From positions 240,289 through 304,288 of the forward strand of contig JACDTU010000028.1 of assembly GCA_022376465.1 (NCBI GenBank): 64,000 bases of DNA. Direction: 5' to 3'. This DNA comes from Cubamyces lactineus. Lineage: Eukaryota > Basidiomycota > Agaricomycetes > Polyporales > Polyporaceae. The position numbers were made by a program, and so were the translations under genes. Below are positions 54,677 to 64,000 of the stretch, one piece after another. The first letter of the stretch is position 1, and every line of letters starts with the position of its first letter. Under the pieces are notes generated by a model. The model did not search any database and was not told where the DNA came from. It was given only the letters and a program-made list of their open reading frames with translations.

Positions 54677-55224
54677 TCACCAATAGTATTCGCAATTGTT
54701 GAGCCCGTCCGGGCCCTGTAGACTGCGTGCGGGGTCGTCCATGGTAGCGTCCGCGAGTTCGACAGGGGCCTGTACTCCCCAGGGTGTGTTTGCGTGCGCG
54801 TTCCTCGTCGCTTCCTCTAGCGAACTCGGGTAGAACTGCGAGTTGTTCGTCAGAGCCTGGCCATACGGGGGTGGCGGTATGACCGGGGCTTCTTCCGGGT
54901 ACGCAGGTGCCGTAGTTGCAGGCCTCGTTGCGGGTTCATAAGACAGCGAGTGTGTTCGGAATTGAACGTCTGCAAATGGGATCCGAGGAACCGGCGCTGA
55001 GGGTCCAGGGTTGGCGGTGGCTGGACCCGCTACCTCTGGAGCGTAGGGCGTTGGTGGTCGCACTTGCCGCAGCGACGTGCGTCGCGCTACACGAGATTCG
55101 ACTCCTTGTTCGCGTCGTCGCTGTATTATCGTCGCCTCTCGTGCTCGTCGGGTGTAGCTGCGGTGGTCGCGCAGTAGGTACGTGTAGTCCTCCCACGAAG
55201 ATCCAGGGATGGTATGGTACGCGG
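54677..55224 (-). pseudogene. C2 third ORF, C-terminal part, cut by B2
   Basis: About 182 codons from the B2 border to a stop at 54677-54679. Basic/polar first part (SSWEDYTYLLRDHRSYTRRA), then a proline-rich region with PPPPYGQ, a PPxY motif of the kind that recruits WW-domain proteins (late domain in retroviruses), then PWGVQAPVELADATMDDPAR. Together with the hydrophobic start seen in C1 it may be a membrane-anchored accessory protein, but the two ends come from different copies. No family recognised. Confidence 0.55.
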
Positions 55225-57612
55225 TGTCACGCACCAATTTGGATTGGTACCTGGACATGGCAGAATCAGTACAAGTCAGTGGGAACGGATTAGCTAAAAG
55301 TCACGTGCCAGACCTGAGTAAGCGGATGACTGAGCAGCAACGTGATCATCAACGTGGCACAGATGCGCAGTCAGTCAGCTTCTCATCATCACCCATCATG
55401 GTCGGCGTGTCATTCGATCTTCCCTTGGCTGTCCAGCACGCGATTCCCCGAGACGTTCAGCCAGACCAAATACCCCGCTGCCCCGTAGTAGCCTATGGCC
55501 TGGACCACCACGTTCTTTTCCGACCCGACGGCCTCTTCCCGCATCGGCTACGACCAGTCGCGTTAGGCGAGGAAGTCGACGAGCGAGATGTGTGGGTAGA
55601 CGTTGAACCCGCAAACAAGGAGGTGCGCCCACGATGGTTTGTTCCCCGGGTGGGAAGCTACTGCCGACTAGTGCTCCCCGACCAACGACGTTTCACGGGG
55701 CGAATCACGCGCGTGGTCGAATACCAGCAGACGCGCATCGTTCTGTGGGTAGAACACCCACACTCCCCTGCCAGTGTCACCTTGGCAGTCCCCTACGCAT
55801 TCTTCGAAGGGACTCGGTGGTGGTACATTCGGTTGCGGAGCTGGCTTGGATGGTTGCGACCCGACAGCGACCGGCACAACTCGGGCAAGTTTTTCATTTC
55901 GCTCATATGTACACGTTGGAATCTCACACATCCACAGTGGTTGGACAGTCCCCGAACATCGACGAGTGGGAACTGGATGACCACATTCAGGGGGAATTCC
56001 AGTATCTGTACGCGAGCTGAGGGAACGGGTATCGGACATGGACTTCTTAGATACAGTCATTCTTTCGGACAGTCACTCCTTTCGCGATCTCAATGGACGT
56101 TCATCACTTTTTCCATTGCCAGATTCATGCCAGAGGCATACCTAAGAGAGGTATCTGAGGCAGTACTACCAGCAACGAGGCTATGCAAGGCTATACGGTG
56201 TTGCCATCGAGGCTGTGAAGCTAGCAACGCACAGCCATGAACAGCCTCGGACACGACAACCAATGGCGCAGCCATACACTGTTCTAGAATGTTCCAGCTC
56301 ATGCTAGAGGATACTAGAACACACAAGGAGGAACTAGAAGGTTCTTGAGGCAGTTCACAGCCTGGAATCTTCCGGGACTTCAAAGACTTAGAGGAGGCAG
56401 TGACCGCACAGCCTTGGGGCAGTGTACACAGCCGTTTGGCAGGGTAATTTGCAAAGCCGGGAGCATCCCAGACCTTGGTAGAACACCCTAGAATGTTATG
56501 GAAGGTTCAGAGAACTAGTTAGTCATACATTAGTAAGTAGTTAGTAATGTAGATAGAATGCGCCGGAAGCTTTCTGGGAGAGTATATATACTCGACTGGC
56601 AAGGCCCCGGAAAATAGAGAATCATATCAAGAGATCACAGTAGGACTTTCTCACAAGCGAGTAAAGTCTGAAGCCAGCCAGCAAGGCTGCGGTAAGTATC
56701 AGCAAGCACCAGCAAACCAGCAAGGCAGCAAGTTCGAGTCGATAGTCAGCAAGTCCAGCAATCGCCGTCAAGTTCTCAGCAAGTACAGCAGCAGGGAAGG
56801 TTTCTGCGCGAGTCATCGTAGGGCAATCGTTCAAATAGTTCTCCGTGTGGAACACGTTCGATTGGGCCTTACCATCGCTCGGTAGAACCACGAGTTATAT
56901 CGTAAGTCACTACAGGTTGGACCTTCGCAGCCGAGTCTGGGGTTTCGCAGTCTGAGTGCAGATACACGTCGGTAGATCGAAGGAAGAACGGGATAGGGCG
57001 GTTCTTAGACCGTTGACCGTTGACGAGAGCGTGCACGCCGTGTGGGTTAGTTAGGGGAAACTCTACCAGCTCTATCGGTACGTTCTAGAGTAGGTGGAGG
57101 AAGCTTTCTGGTAGTTACCGGAGGTTTCTGGGAAGGTTTCGAGATCATTACGACCTGGGAAGTAGAGGTCTAATCTTACTAGGTTCGATAGACTTAGTTA
57201 ATTCCGTAGATTCTATTAATAGCGTACTTCGCCAAGTAAGGGCCACCCCGAACTCGGCAGAGCCACTGTCTGGAAAGGAGGAAAACCGACAAGCTTTGCG
57301 GCAACGTGAGGTCTTTTGGTTCAATCGTTTCGAGACTCGTATTCGAGAAACGTATTCTGTGTCACCCCTCATTTCTTTCATTTTGATCTTCATAGAACTG
57401 TTGGTATCCCACCCTCGGTCGAAGATTTTTGATTGTTTTGAGTAAGGTAGTCCATAGGTAGTCTGTCAGTAGTCAGTTAGGAGGTATCTCGTCACTTCTG
57501 TGAGGTGCGATCCTTTACGCTTTCTGCATACATACTTCCGCTTTTGAGTGTGTTACACGCACCCATCAGTCCCTAGCCAAGCAAAGGACCGAGACCGACC
57601 CCACTCGCGACA
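55225..57612 (+). repeat. B2 5' LTR (2388 bp)
   Basis: TGTCAC...GCGACA, same length as both B1 LTRs. It agrees with the B1 5' LTR at the three sites where the B1 LTRs differ. Confidence 0.93.
55257..56240 (+). CDS. U3 ORF in the B2 LTR
   Basis: Third copy of the 327-codon U3 ORF. No stop differs between copies, but they are so similar that this does not prove selection. Confidence 0.45.
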   Translation: MAESVQVSGNGLAKSHVPDLSKRMTEQQRDHQRGTDAQSVSFSSSPIMVGVSFDLPLAVQHAIPRDVQPDQIPRCPVVAYGLDHHVLFRPDGLFPHRLRPVALGEEVDERDVWVDVEPANKEVRPRWFVPRVGSYCRLVLPDQRRFTGRITRVVEYQQTRIVLWVEHPHSPASVTLAVPYAFFEGTRWWYIRLRSWLGWLRPDSDRHNSGKFFISLICTRWNLTHPQWLDSPRTSTSGNWMTTFRGNSSICTRAEGTGIGHGLLRYSHSFGQSLLSRSQWTFITFSIARFMPEAYLREVSEAVLPATRLCKAIRCCHRGCEASNAQP

Positions 57613-57717
57613 TCTGGAGCCCACCGCGAGGGGAGCACAGAGAGTGTGTCTCATTTTCAGTACGCAATAGATCAGGAATTGAGTAGAAAGTTTATCGTTC
57701 CAGCGCTCAGAATTCCA

Positions 57718-60700
57718 ATGTCATCAACAATGGATGCACGTAGCAGTAGAGCCCACAGCCCGTCCTATGGAAGTGATCTTTCTTCTATCCCGTCGTCACG
57801 CTCAGTTATGGACTTGCCGATGGAAGGGACAAAGCTGGCCCCAAAGACGTTTAGAGGGGATCCGGCTCAGGTGGAGCAGTTCTTGCGTAGGTTTGAGAGG
57901 CTAGCCATGTTACATAACCTCTCCCCTCGTGAGAAATGCGAGACCATAGTGGACTATTGCAGCAAAGTTGTTCGCGAGACAATTCAGGGATTTGCAGCGT
58001 ATAGGATGCACAACTGGGAGGAACTGAAGCAGAATGTTCGCATTTTCTGGAATGCTGATCTTGAGGATAAGCGTTTCAGGATCCGTGATCTTCAAGCTTT
58101 TATTGCTCATTCTAGGAAGCAGCCTATCCATGAGTTGAAGGATTGGCGCAAGTACCTTCGTAAGTTTATCCGTATTGCAGGTTGGCTAGAGGGTCAAGGC
58201 AAGCTCACCGCCGATGACTACGCCTACTACATGTGGACAGGCTTATATGGGCCATTCCGGAAGCGATTGGAAGCTAGGATTCTTTTGAAGGACCCAAGCC
58301 ACGACATGGCCGAGCCTTTTAAGCCTGAAGCTATCAGGAAAGCCGCCGAGGCAATTCTGGGAGTGGATAGGTTTGACACAGAGAGGCTTGGATCGGAAGA
58401 TTGGTACGAGGATGACTCTGATAAAGACCAGTCAGATGATCTGCGGGAACTTGAGAGGCCTAGCACGAAACGGACGAAGAAGACATCGGCGAAGAGTAGG
58501 AAGACTCAGTCGGGATGGAAGGATGACGATGAAGATTCGGACGACGACGATTTCGATAGGGCGCTGCCGCGAGAAGTGCCGCGAGCCGTGGAGAAAGAGG
58601 GTAAGGCAGGAAAGGAGGCGAAAGTGGAAGAGAAGGAGTTCGACGAGTTGGTCGAGAAGATGAAGAAGTTGTCAGTGAATGATCCTCAGTATGGATTGTT
58701 GTTTCTGAAGGCATGCACTATGAAGCCTATTGCTGCTGATTGCTTGCCTCGCCCGCAGGTGAATCAAGCTGCACCTGACCGTGTCGACGGAAGGAGGATG
58801 ATGCCACCACATATATCTCGTCCAGACCCTAACCGATTCTTGTCGTACAGGCAACCGTTGCCGAATGCGGGAGGATGCTTTGGTTGCGGAGAGACAGGGC
58901 ACATCATAGGTGAGTGTCCCCAGCTCCAGAAGTATCTGAAGGATGGTCTCCTTCTGAAGGATTTCAGAGGAAGGTGGACTTTGCCGGATGGTTCTCTGGT
59001 GAGACGCAATATGGGAGAAACGTTAGTGCAGGCAGTCAAGCGAGCGTTCCCAGATGTGCACTTTGTGACATATGGTGATCGACTCATAGGAGACGACAAT
59101 GAGGAAGCAGAGGAGAGCGCAGACGTATTGGTGTATCCAGTTGAGCGTACTCAGCGTGAGACTAGATCGTACCGGAAACAGGTGTTTGACAAAGGTCCAA
59201 GCTTGTCGTCTTTGCAGGAAAAGGGGAAGCAGAAGGAGTCAACTAGTCAGAAGCCAACTGTGCCTATGGCTCGGTTCCCGATGCAACGCCTTACACCCGT
59301 AGAGACACAGTCCCAGAGCTTTAACCCAGACAAAGATATTGAGATGGTCGAAGATCGTACTCTGAATCAGCGTCAGAAGAAGTCGAACAACGTACCTGTT
59401 AGCGACCGTGCTCGGGTGCCTGCTAGGGCCTCGCAGATCAGTAAGGATGTGGATCCATCTGCTGTATTGGACAAGATCCTCAACGCTCCAGTTACCTTAT
59501 CAGTACGGGATGTTGTGGGTGTTTCCAAGGATGTGGCTAATTGCTTGCAGGAGGTGCTTAAGGTCAAGAAGGCTGATACCGTACCCGCTCCCGCTTCGCA
59601 CTTGGTGACATCTAAGGCAGGATCTTTGATCCGCTTGGAAATGGAATGTAATCAGAAGCCAGTATCGTTTATTGTGGACACAGGCTCGCAGTTGAACATC
59701 ATCAGCGAGGCAGTGTGCAAGAACATAGTTCGCAGGCCCATCAACACTGGTGAAGCGATCTCGATAAATGATGCAAATGGAGGATCTGGTAGGTTGCTTG
59801 GTTTGGTTGAAGACATCCCTCTCAAGATTGGGCATGTTAAAACACCGATCAGTGCATATGTAGCAGAGAACCCACCATTTGACGGACTTCTAGGCAGACC
59901 CTGGCAGCGTGCACATAAGATTGGCATTGAAGAACGGGATGACGGAACCTATCTCACATTCCCTAACGAGAAAGGTTACGCGAAGTCAGAGCTATTGGTT
60001 ACTACGTCGCTCGCAAGCAGAGGGACACCAGGTGTTTTCTCAGCGATTGTGAAGGAGTGGAACCAAGAAGAACCGAAGTGTGCAGTTATAGAACACGAAG
60101 GCTCGAACTCAGACGACTCAGATGCAATGTTGATTGCCTCAGCTGACAACGGGAGTGGCAACTTGGAAGGAGAGCCAGCTCAAGAAATGGAAGGCACAGA
60201 CTCTGACGAGAAGGAGGTCTCAGATCCAGATCCGGAAGGTCAGGATGACTCCGACTTCTGCTCAGAAAGCGATCAGGATGAAGGATATAGTCTAGACCAC
60301 GTACTTGGGTTATTGTCGTTGAGGGAGAACTCCGATGACGAAGAAGAGAAGCGGGAGAAAGACATGTATCGGAAAGTGTGGCGTTTCATGGAGATGCGGA
60401 ATCCTGGGGGTACATTTGTGAAGGCTGGACCATGCACTATCATGACGGGCACGTCAGTGGAGTTACAGAATTCTGACCCGGGGGTAATCAGCCGAACATT
60501 CCTCTTGAGGGATGCTAAGCTATTTAACCGAGCAGGAGGATGTCACGGGCACATGATAGTCAAGGTAGTACCGTATGACGCGACTAGTTGTACGCGGTTT
60601 GAGCAGCTAGCAGATGATACTTTACGGGAGGTGAATGTGAATTCACTCCAAGTGGAAGAACCACCTTTGTCAGAAAGGGAGGGTAGCGATCAGAGGGTAA

Positions 60701-62049
60701 CTCAGCAACAGGCACCAGCAATGCTACTGACAATGCGTGTCTGGCTCGAAGGGTATACGTTCCCATTCTTGATTGACACCGGATCTCAGATTGACTGCAT
60801 TCATGCTAATATCTGGCGAGCCATAGGATGGGCACACCCGCTGACACGTAAGGCAGAGAAGGTGCTGAACGTTACAGGGTCACGACTTAGATGCTTGGGA
60901 GTATGGAAGGCGTTTGTTACCGTAGGAACCATTTCAGCCTTGGTAGACTTGCACGTCGTCGAAGACTTGACGGAGGTAGGAATACTGGGGAGGCCATGGC
61001 AAGAGCTGAATCGTATGACACTTAGTGACACCGACGATGGAGTCTATCTCAGCATTCGGTCAGAAGATGGGTTACACACCTATGGGATGTTGGTAACATC
61101 GCCAGAGACACAGCGAGCAGTACGACGGAAAGCTAGAGAACTCTGCGCATCGGTGATTAGTCCGAACACAGTGAGGGCACCTAATGAGGGGTCCAGTCAG
61201 TGGCACAGATATCAAGGTCCGGAAGTACCAGACTGGTGGCACGGAGCCCACGTCGCTTCAGTTCAAGAGGAACAGGAGTCACAAGTGGATCTGTCACTAG
61301 AGTCTACTCCAGAATACGATCCATGGGACTGGAAGGCAGGCGAGAAATCGGATGAGATGGATCCGGAACAGGAAGTCAGTGAAGCCAATTTGGAGAACCG
61401 GATGTACTCAAAGCTTCTATGGCAATACTGTCACGGGCATCGTCTTCCGAGAGCTATTTCTCAACCGCAAATCGAGTCCATCGAGGTGTACGAGTCAGAC
61501 AAACTCGAGCTTAGAGATGATTGGTTGACAGGGATCTCGAAGAAGGAACACATGTTCATTCTACGGAACGTATTAGTGCGCATAGACGGCAAGTATCGAG
61601 AAGGACACGGTGTGTTACGCATGGTGTACTTCCCACACGAGTCAGAACGTGCCAAGATAGCAAACGCAGCACTGAAGGAGGATCACGATACAGAGCGGAA
61701 TGATACAGATGAAGAGTGGGAGCAGGAGCAGAGGGATCGGAGACTTCTTAGACGACGAATCTGGCCTAAGTATACGCAGGCAGACTTGTATCAGTCAATG
61801 GAGGAGGTCGCTTTCGAAACACGAAACCGGGGGTCGATCAGCATAGACACGGAAGAGATGGAGCCAGGCGAAATCTCGGAAGTAACCCGACACGGGGCTG
61901 ACAATTCTGGTGACGCGGACGTAGAAGACAACAACGTAGGCAGTATAGACGACACTCAGTCCGAGGGCAGCACGGTAGTGAACGGAATTCACAGGGGAAA
62001 AGGACAGGGGAACGGTTCCTTGTCTCACACCACTTATTTGGACAAGTAG
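57718..62049 (+). CDS. gag: B2 Gag polyprotein with two protease-like domains, altered C-terminus
   Basis: Same protein as at 26021, 1443 residues. Compared with B1, 37 bases (30323-30359 in B1) are missing at about 62019/62020, between TTCC microhomologies. This shifts the frame, replacing the last 45 or so residues with a short tail ending LSHTTYLDK. CCHC and both DTGS domains are unaffected. Confidence 0.88.
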   Translation: MSSTMDARSSRAHSPSYGSDLSSIPSSRSVMDLPMEGTKLAPKTFRGDPAQVEQFLRRFERLAMLHNLSPREKCETIVDYCSKVVRETIQGFAAYRMHNWEELKQNVRIFWNADLEDKRFRIRDLQAFIAHSRKQPIHELKDWRKYLRKFIRIAGWLEGQGKLTADDYAYYMWTGLYGPFRKRLEARILLKDPSHDMAEPFKPEAIRKAAEAILGVDRFDTERLGSEDWYEDDSDKDQSDDLRELERPSTKRTKKTSAKSRKTQSGWKDDDEDSDDDDFDRALPREVPRAVEKEGKAGKEAKVEEKEFDELVEKMKKLSVNDPQYGLLFLKACTMKPIAADCLPRPQVNQAAPDRVDGRRMMPPHISRPDPNRFLSYRQPLPNAGGCFGCGETGHIIGECPQLQKYLKDGLLLKDFRGRWTLPDGSLVRRNMGETLVQAVKRAFPDVHFVTYGDRLIGDDNEEAEESADVLVYPVERTQRETRSYRKQVFDKGPSLSSLQEKGKQKESTSQKPTVPMARFPMQRLTPVETQSQSFNPDKDIEMVEDRTLNQRQKKSNNVPVSDRARVPARASQISKDVDPSAVLDKILNAPVTLSVRDVVGVSKDVANCLQEVLKVKKADTVPAPASHLVTSKAGSLIRLEMECNQKPVSFIVDTGSQLNIISEAVCKNIVRRPINTGEAISINDANGGSGRLLGLVEDIPLKIGHVKTPISAYVAENPPFDGLLGRPWQRAHKIGIEERDDGTYLTFPNEKGYAKSELLVTTSLASRGTPGVFSAIVKEWNQEEPKCAVIEHEGSNSDDSDAMLIASADNGSGNLEGEPAQEMEGTDSDEKEVSDPDPEGQDDSDFCSESDQDEGYSLDHVLGLLSLRENSDDEEEKREKDMYRKVWRFMEMRNPGGTFVKAGPCTIMTGTSVELQNSDPGVISRTFLLRDAKLFNRAGGCHGHMIVKVVPYDATSCTRFEQLADDTLREVNVNSLQVEEPPLSEREGSDQRVTQQQAPAMLLTMRVWLEGYTFPFLIDTGSQIDCIHANIWRAIGWAHPLTRKAEKVLNVTGSRLRCLGVWKAFVTVGTISALVDLHVVEDLTEVGILGRPWQELNRMTLSDTDDGVYLSIRSEDGLHTYGMLVTSPETQRAVRRKARELCASVISPNTVRAPNEGSSQWHRYQGPEVPDWWHGAHVASVQEEQESQVDLSLESTPEYDPWDWKAGEKSDEMDPEQEVSEANLENRMYSKLLWQYCHGHRLPRAISQPQIESIEVYESDKLELRDDWLTGISKKEHMFILRNVLVRIDGKYREGHGVLRMVYFPHESERAKIANAALKEDHDTERNDTDEEWEQEQRDRRLLRRRIWPKYTQADLYQSMEEVAFETRNRGSISIDTEEMEPGEISEVTRHGADNSGDADVEDNNVGSIDDTQSEGSTVVNGIHRGKGQGNGSLSHTTYLDK

Positions 62050-64000
62050 ACGCACCGCAGGTTATTGCTAACACGCCCGGATGGAGACCTCAGTCTAGTC
62101 TTGACAATGTATGAGGATTTCGTCGGAGTGGTTTGTGAGTATGGTTGCTGATCACTCGAGGTCACACGTAGTTCCTACTCCCCCGAGTATTGATTACGAC
62201 CGTAGCTCCAAGAACATTAGAGAGGTGTAGATAATGCGATGCCAGAAACCGAGTACCATGACTGAGGAAGGATGCAAACGAGGAATGCAGAGACGGGTAT
62301 ACTGCCAACGGAAAGTCAGAGTCGACCAAAGGAGAAAGAGGGGAGGAGCGCGTACGAGAGATGGGAGTTGATGCGAGAAGGAAAGGACGGACTCACACAG
62401 ACGGTTGCGCGTGTATGACAACCATCCGTGGATACCTGCAACGGTGGGAATCATAAGTCACGTTCTGCAAACGAGAGGAGGTAGACGTACCGAAAGACGG
62501 AAGAAGAACAGTGCTGCTCCGACCAACCATTCTTGATGGTTTGACTACGAGAGTCGTCTGCGAGAACGGGAGGGACGAGTGAGTACCAGCGACAAGTAGA
62601 CGAGATGCTGTTGCGTACGAGGTGGTCGGTGCACACAGCGGAGCCCCAGGGCAAAGCTAAGAGCTCCGTGCAGCGTACATAGCAGCGGGGGGGGGTGGCG
62701 AAGAAGGAGAAGTCGCGAACGTTGCAGATCCAGAAGCCGTCCGTATATGTGAGGTACAGGCAACGGGTATCGGTGGTGATTGACGAGCGTCTATGATAAG
62801 GGATGGAACCGGTCAGGGTTCTCCGGACCTTCAGCGACCACGTTAACACTAGAACGGTACCAAGGATCCAGGAACTAGGGCACGAAGCTCAGAAGCTGAT
62901 CCACGAGGTAGTCATGGGATCACAGTTTGAATAGAGGACAAATGCGAAGCGCGAACGTGTGATAGGAGACGACTTCTTATCACAGAATGATGACTCGAGT
63001 AAGTCAGCGGAGTTTGTGAAGAGTCGGCAGAAGAACGGAGATCGGACATGTGCCGCAGCGAGGCACCACGCAGACACGAATTAGGAAGCGATAAGAGGCA
63101 ACAAGATCCGCCGAACCTATACCACGATGGTATTGCGTGTCGGGGAATTGTTCACGAGATCCGCCGAGCCTATGCTACGATGGCATTGCGCATCGGGGAA
63201 TCGTATGCGAGATCCGCTGGACCCATGTTACGAGAACATTGCGTACCAGGGAGTCGTAGAGCCCAACGAGAGTACAAATTACGTCACGATGACGTCACGA
63301 GATAGCATGCGTGTAAGGTTTGATCTCCGGGACAATGCCGAGTTCGGCATGAGCTTTGACAGTAGGACTCGGGGAGTCGTTTGGAGTTCAACAAGTGAGC
63401 GTGGTAGCATACGACTCGATCAAGACGAAGAGCTTCGGACTAGGAATGGGTAGTTGCGTTTTTGTAGCAGGCGAAAGAGTACGGGACTCTGGAGGTCAGA
63501 TTTTGTGGACTGAATACTGGATGCTTAATTGCTTAAAGTCAAAAAGTCTAACGCCACAACAGACAAAGTTTGATCGCCGGAGTACTTCGCGAGCGTTTAT
63601 GATAATCACATGCTGAGGCCTCAGTCTTTTCTGACTGTGGGGCGATGCGTAATACGTACGAGCAAGGATTAGTATTGTGCAGTAGCCAGTTCAGAATTCC
63701 AACAGAGCTGAGACAGGAGTCCACAGGGCAAGAGCCCCAGGTACAACTGGACCAGCACTGTGGAAGACTGAATAGGACTTACCGAGTTAGTAGCACATGC
63801 AGAGGCAGGACAAGGCTGTGGCACAGCCATGCACAATGCACAGCCGGCGCACAGCCCGCAGAACGGTCTAGAGGGAGAGAAAAAGGGGACAGAACGGCGA
63901 AGTTAGTCCGGGGTATCGAGCCAGACAGGTATAAGTACGGCGCGAGGACGCGCATCTGTGAAAAGACATGTTAGTAGCAGACACGGAATGGCACCCGATA
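62050..64000 (+). other. B2 gag-pol spacer, first part
   Basis: Corresponds to about 30380-32350 in B1. It includes the 53-bp tandem repeat (about 63104-63245) and GACTGTGGGGCG (63633-63644). One-base indels relative to B1 become frequent after about 62770 and especially after 63740. Confidence 0.75.

Larger units (their letters stand above)
52161..55224 (-). mobile_element. element C2: minus-strand relative of C1, 3' part
   Basis: Read on the minus strand: third-ORF C-terminus (55224-54677), polypurine tract, then a 3' LTR running from 54640 to 52161 with insertion D inside it. C2 lies in the third ORF of C1. Its upstream part is cut off at 55225 by B2. The LTR without D and one duplication is 462 bp, against 463 in C1. 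Confidence 0.8.
55225..64000 (+). mobile_element. element B2: second B copy, running off the window
   Basis: 5' LTR 55225-57612, gag 57718-62049, and the first 1.95 kb of the gag-pol spacer to the window end. GCGG precedes the LTR and would be the duplicated target. Gag is almost identical to B1 apart from a 37-bp deletion near its end. Confidence 0.92.

Overview
The window looks like genomic DNA of a basidiomycete fungus, probably an Agaricomycete of the wood-decay type. The host genes have many introns of 50-75 bases with GT..AG ends, the coding sequence is GC-rich, and the set includes enolase, two ribosomal proteins, a secreted GH20 glycosidase and a secreted GDSL esterase. The long Ty3/Gypsy retrotransposons are of kinds common in this phylum. 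The species cannot be named from the sequence alone.

Host part (1-15035). Six spliced genes can be reconstructed exon by exon. They are enolase (+), a Trf4/Cid14-type non-canonical poly(A) polymerase (+), a GH20 beta-hexosaminidase (-), an SGNH/GDSL hydrolase (+), ribosomal protein uS4/Rps9 (-) divergent from eL21/Rpl21 (+), and a conserved RS-rich protein (+). A gene-free, partly AT-rich stretch of about 1.6 kb leads to the transposon cluster.

Transposon part (15036-64000). This is a multi-level nest. Element A (15041-46238, LTR 279 bp, 5-bp target duplication CCAGG) is a chromodomain Ty3/Gypsy element encoding Gag-PR, Pol and a third ORF. Its third ORF is split by element B1 (23528-44162, LTR 2388 bp, 4-bp target duplication GCGC). 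B1 is a different Gypsy lineage, about 20.6 kb long. It carries a Gag with two protease-like domains, a 7.8-kb gag-pol spacer holding a TATA-preceded spliced accessory gene, a pol without chromodomain, and an ORF in the U3 part of its LTR. Ten bases after A's target duplication starts element C1 (from 46254, LTR 463 bp), an older chromovirus with nonsense mutations. C1's third ORF is cut at 52161 by a minus-strand relative, C2. The LTR of C2 carries a 2012-bp insertion, D (52616-54627, 6-bp duplication CACCGT, rich in TTCGCAG). C2's third ORF is cut by a second B copy, B2 (55225 to the window end). The implied order is C1, then C2, then D and B2 into C2; A next to C1, then B1 into A.

Most unusual signals. 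Element A is filled, from LTR through gag, pol and 3' region, with perfect hairpins that mostly have exactly five-base loops. The gag start codon and the pol stop codon each sit in such a loop. Gag and Pol of A are in the same frame and separated by one UAG, followed four bases later by a strong stem, which suggests stop-codon readthrough. The 3' region of A holds five hairpins with the same loop but different, fully compensated stems. C1 in contrast has a classic -1 slippery heptamer exactly at its gag/pol overlap. B carries two internal TATA boxes in front of internal ORFs. Host genes and elements B and C do not show A's hairpin pattern to the eye.
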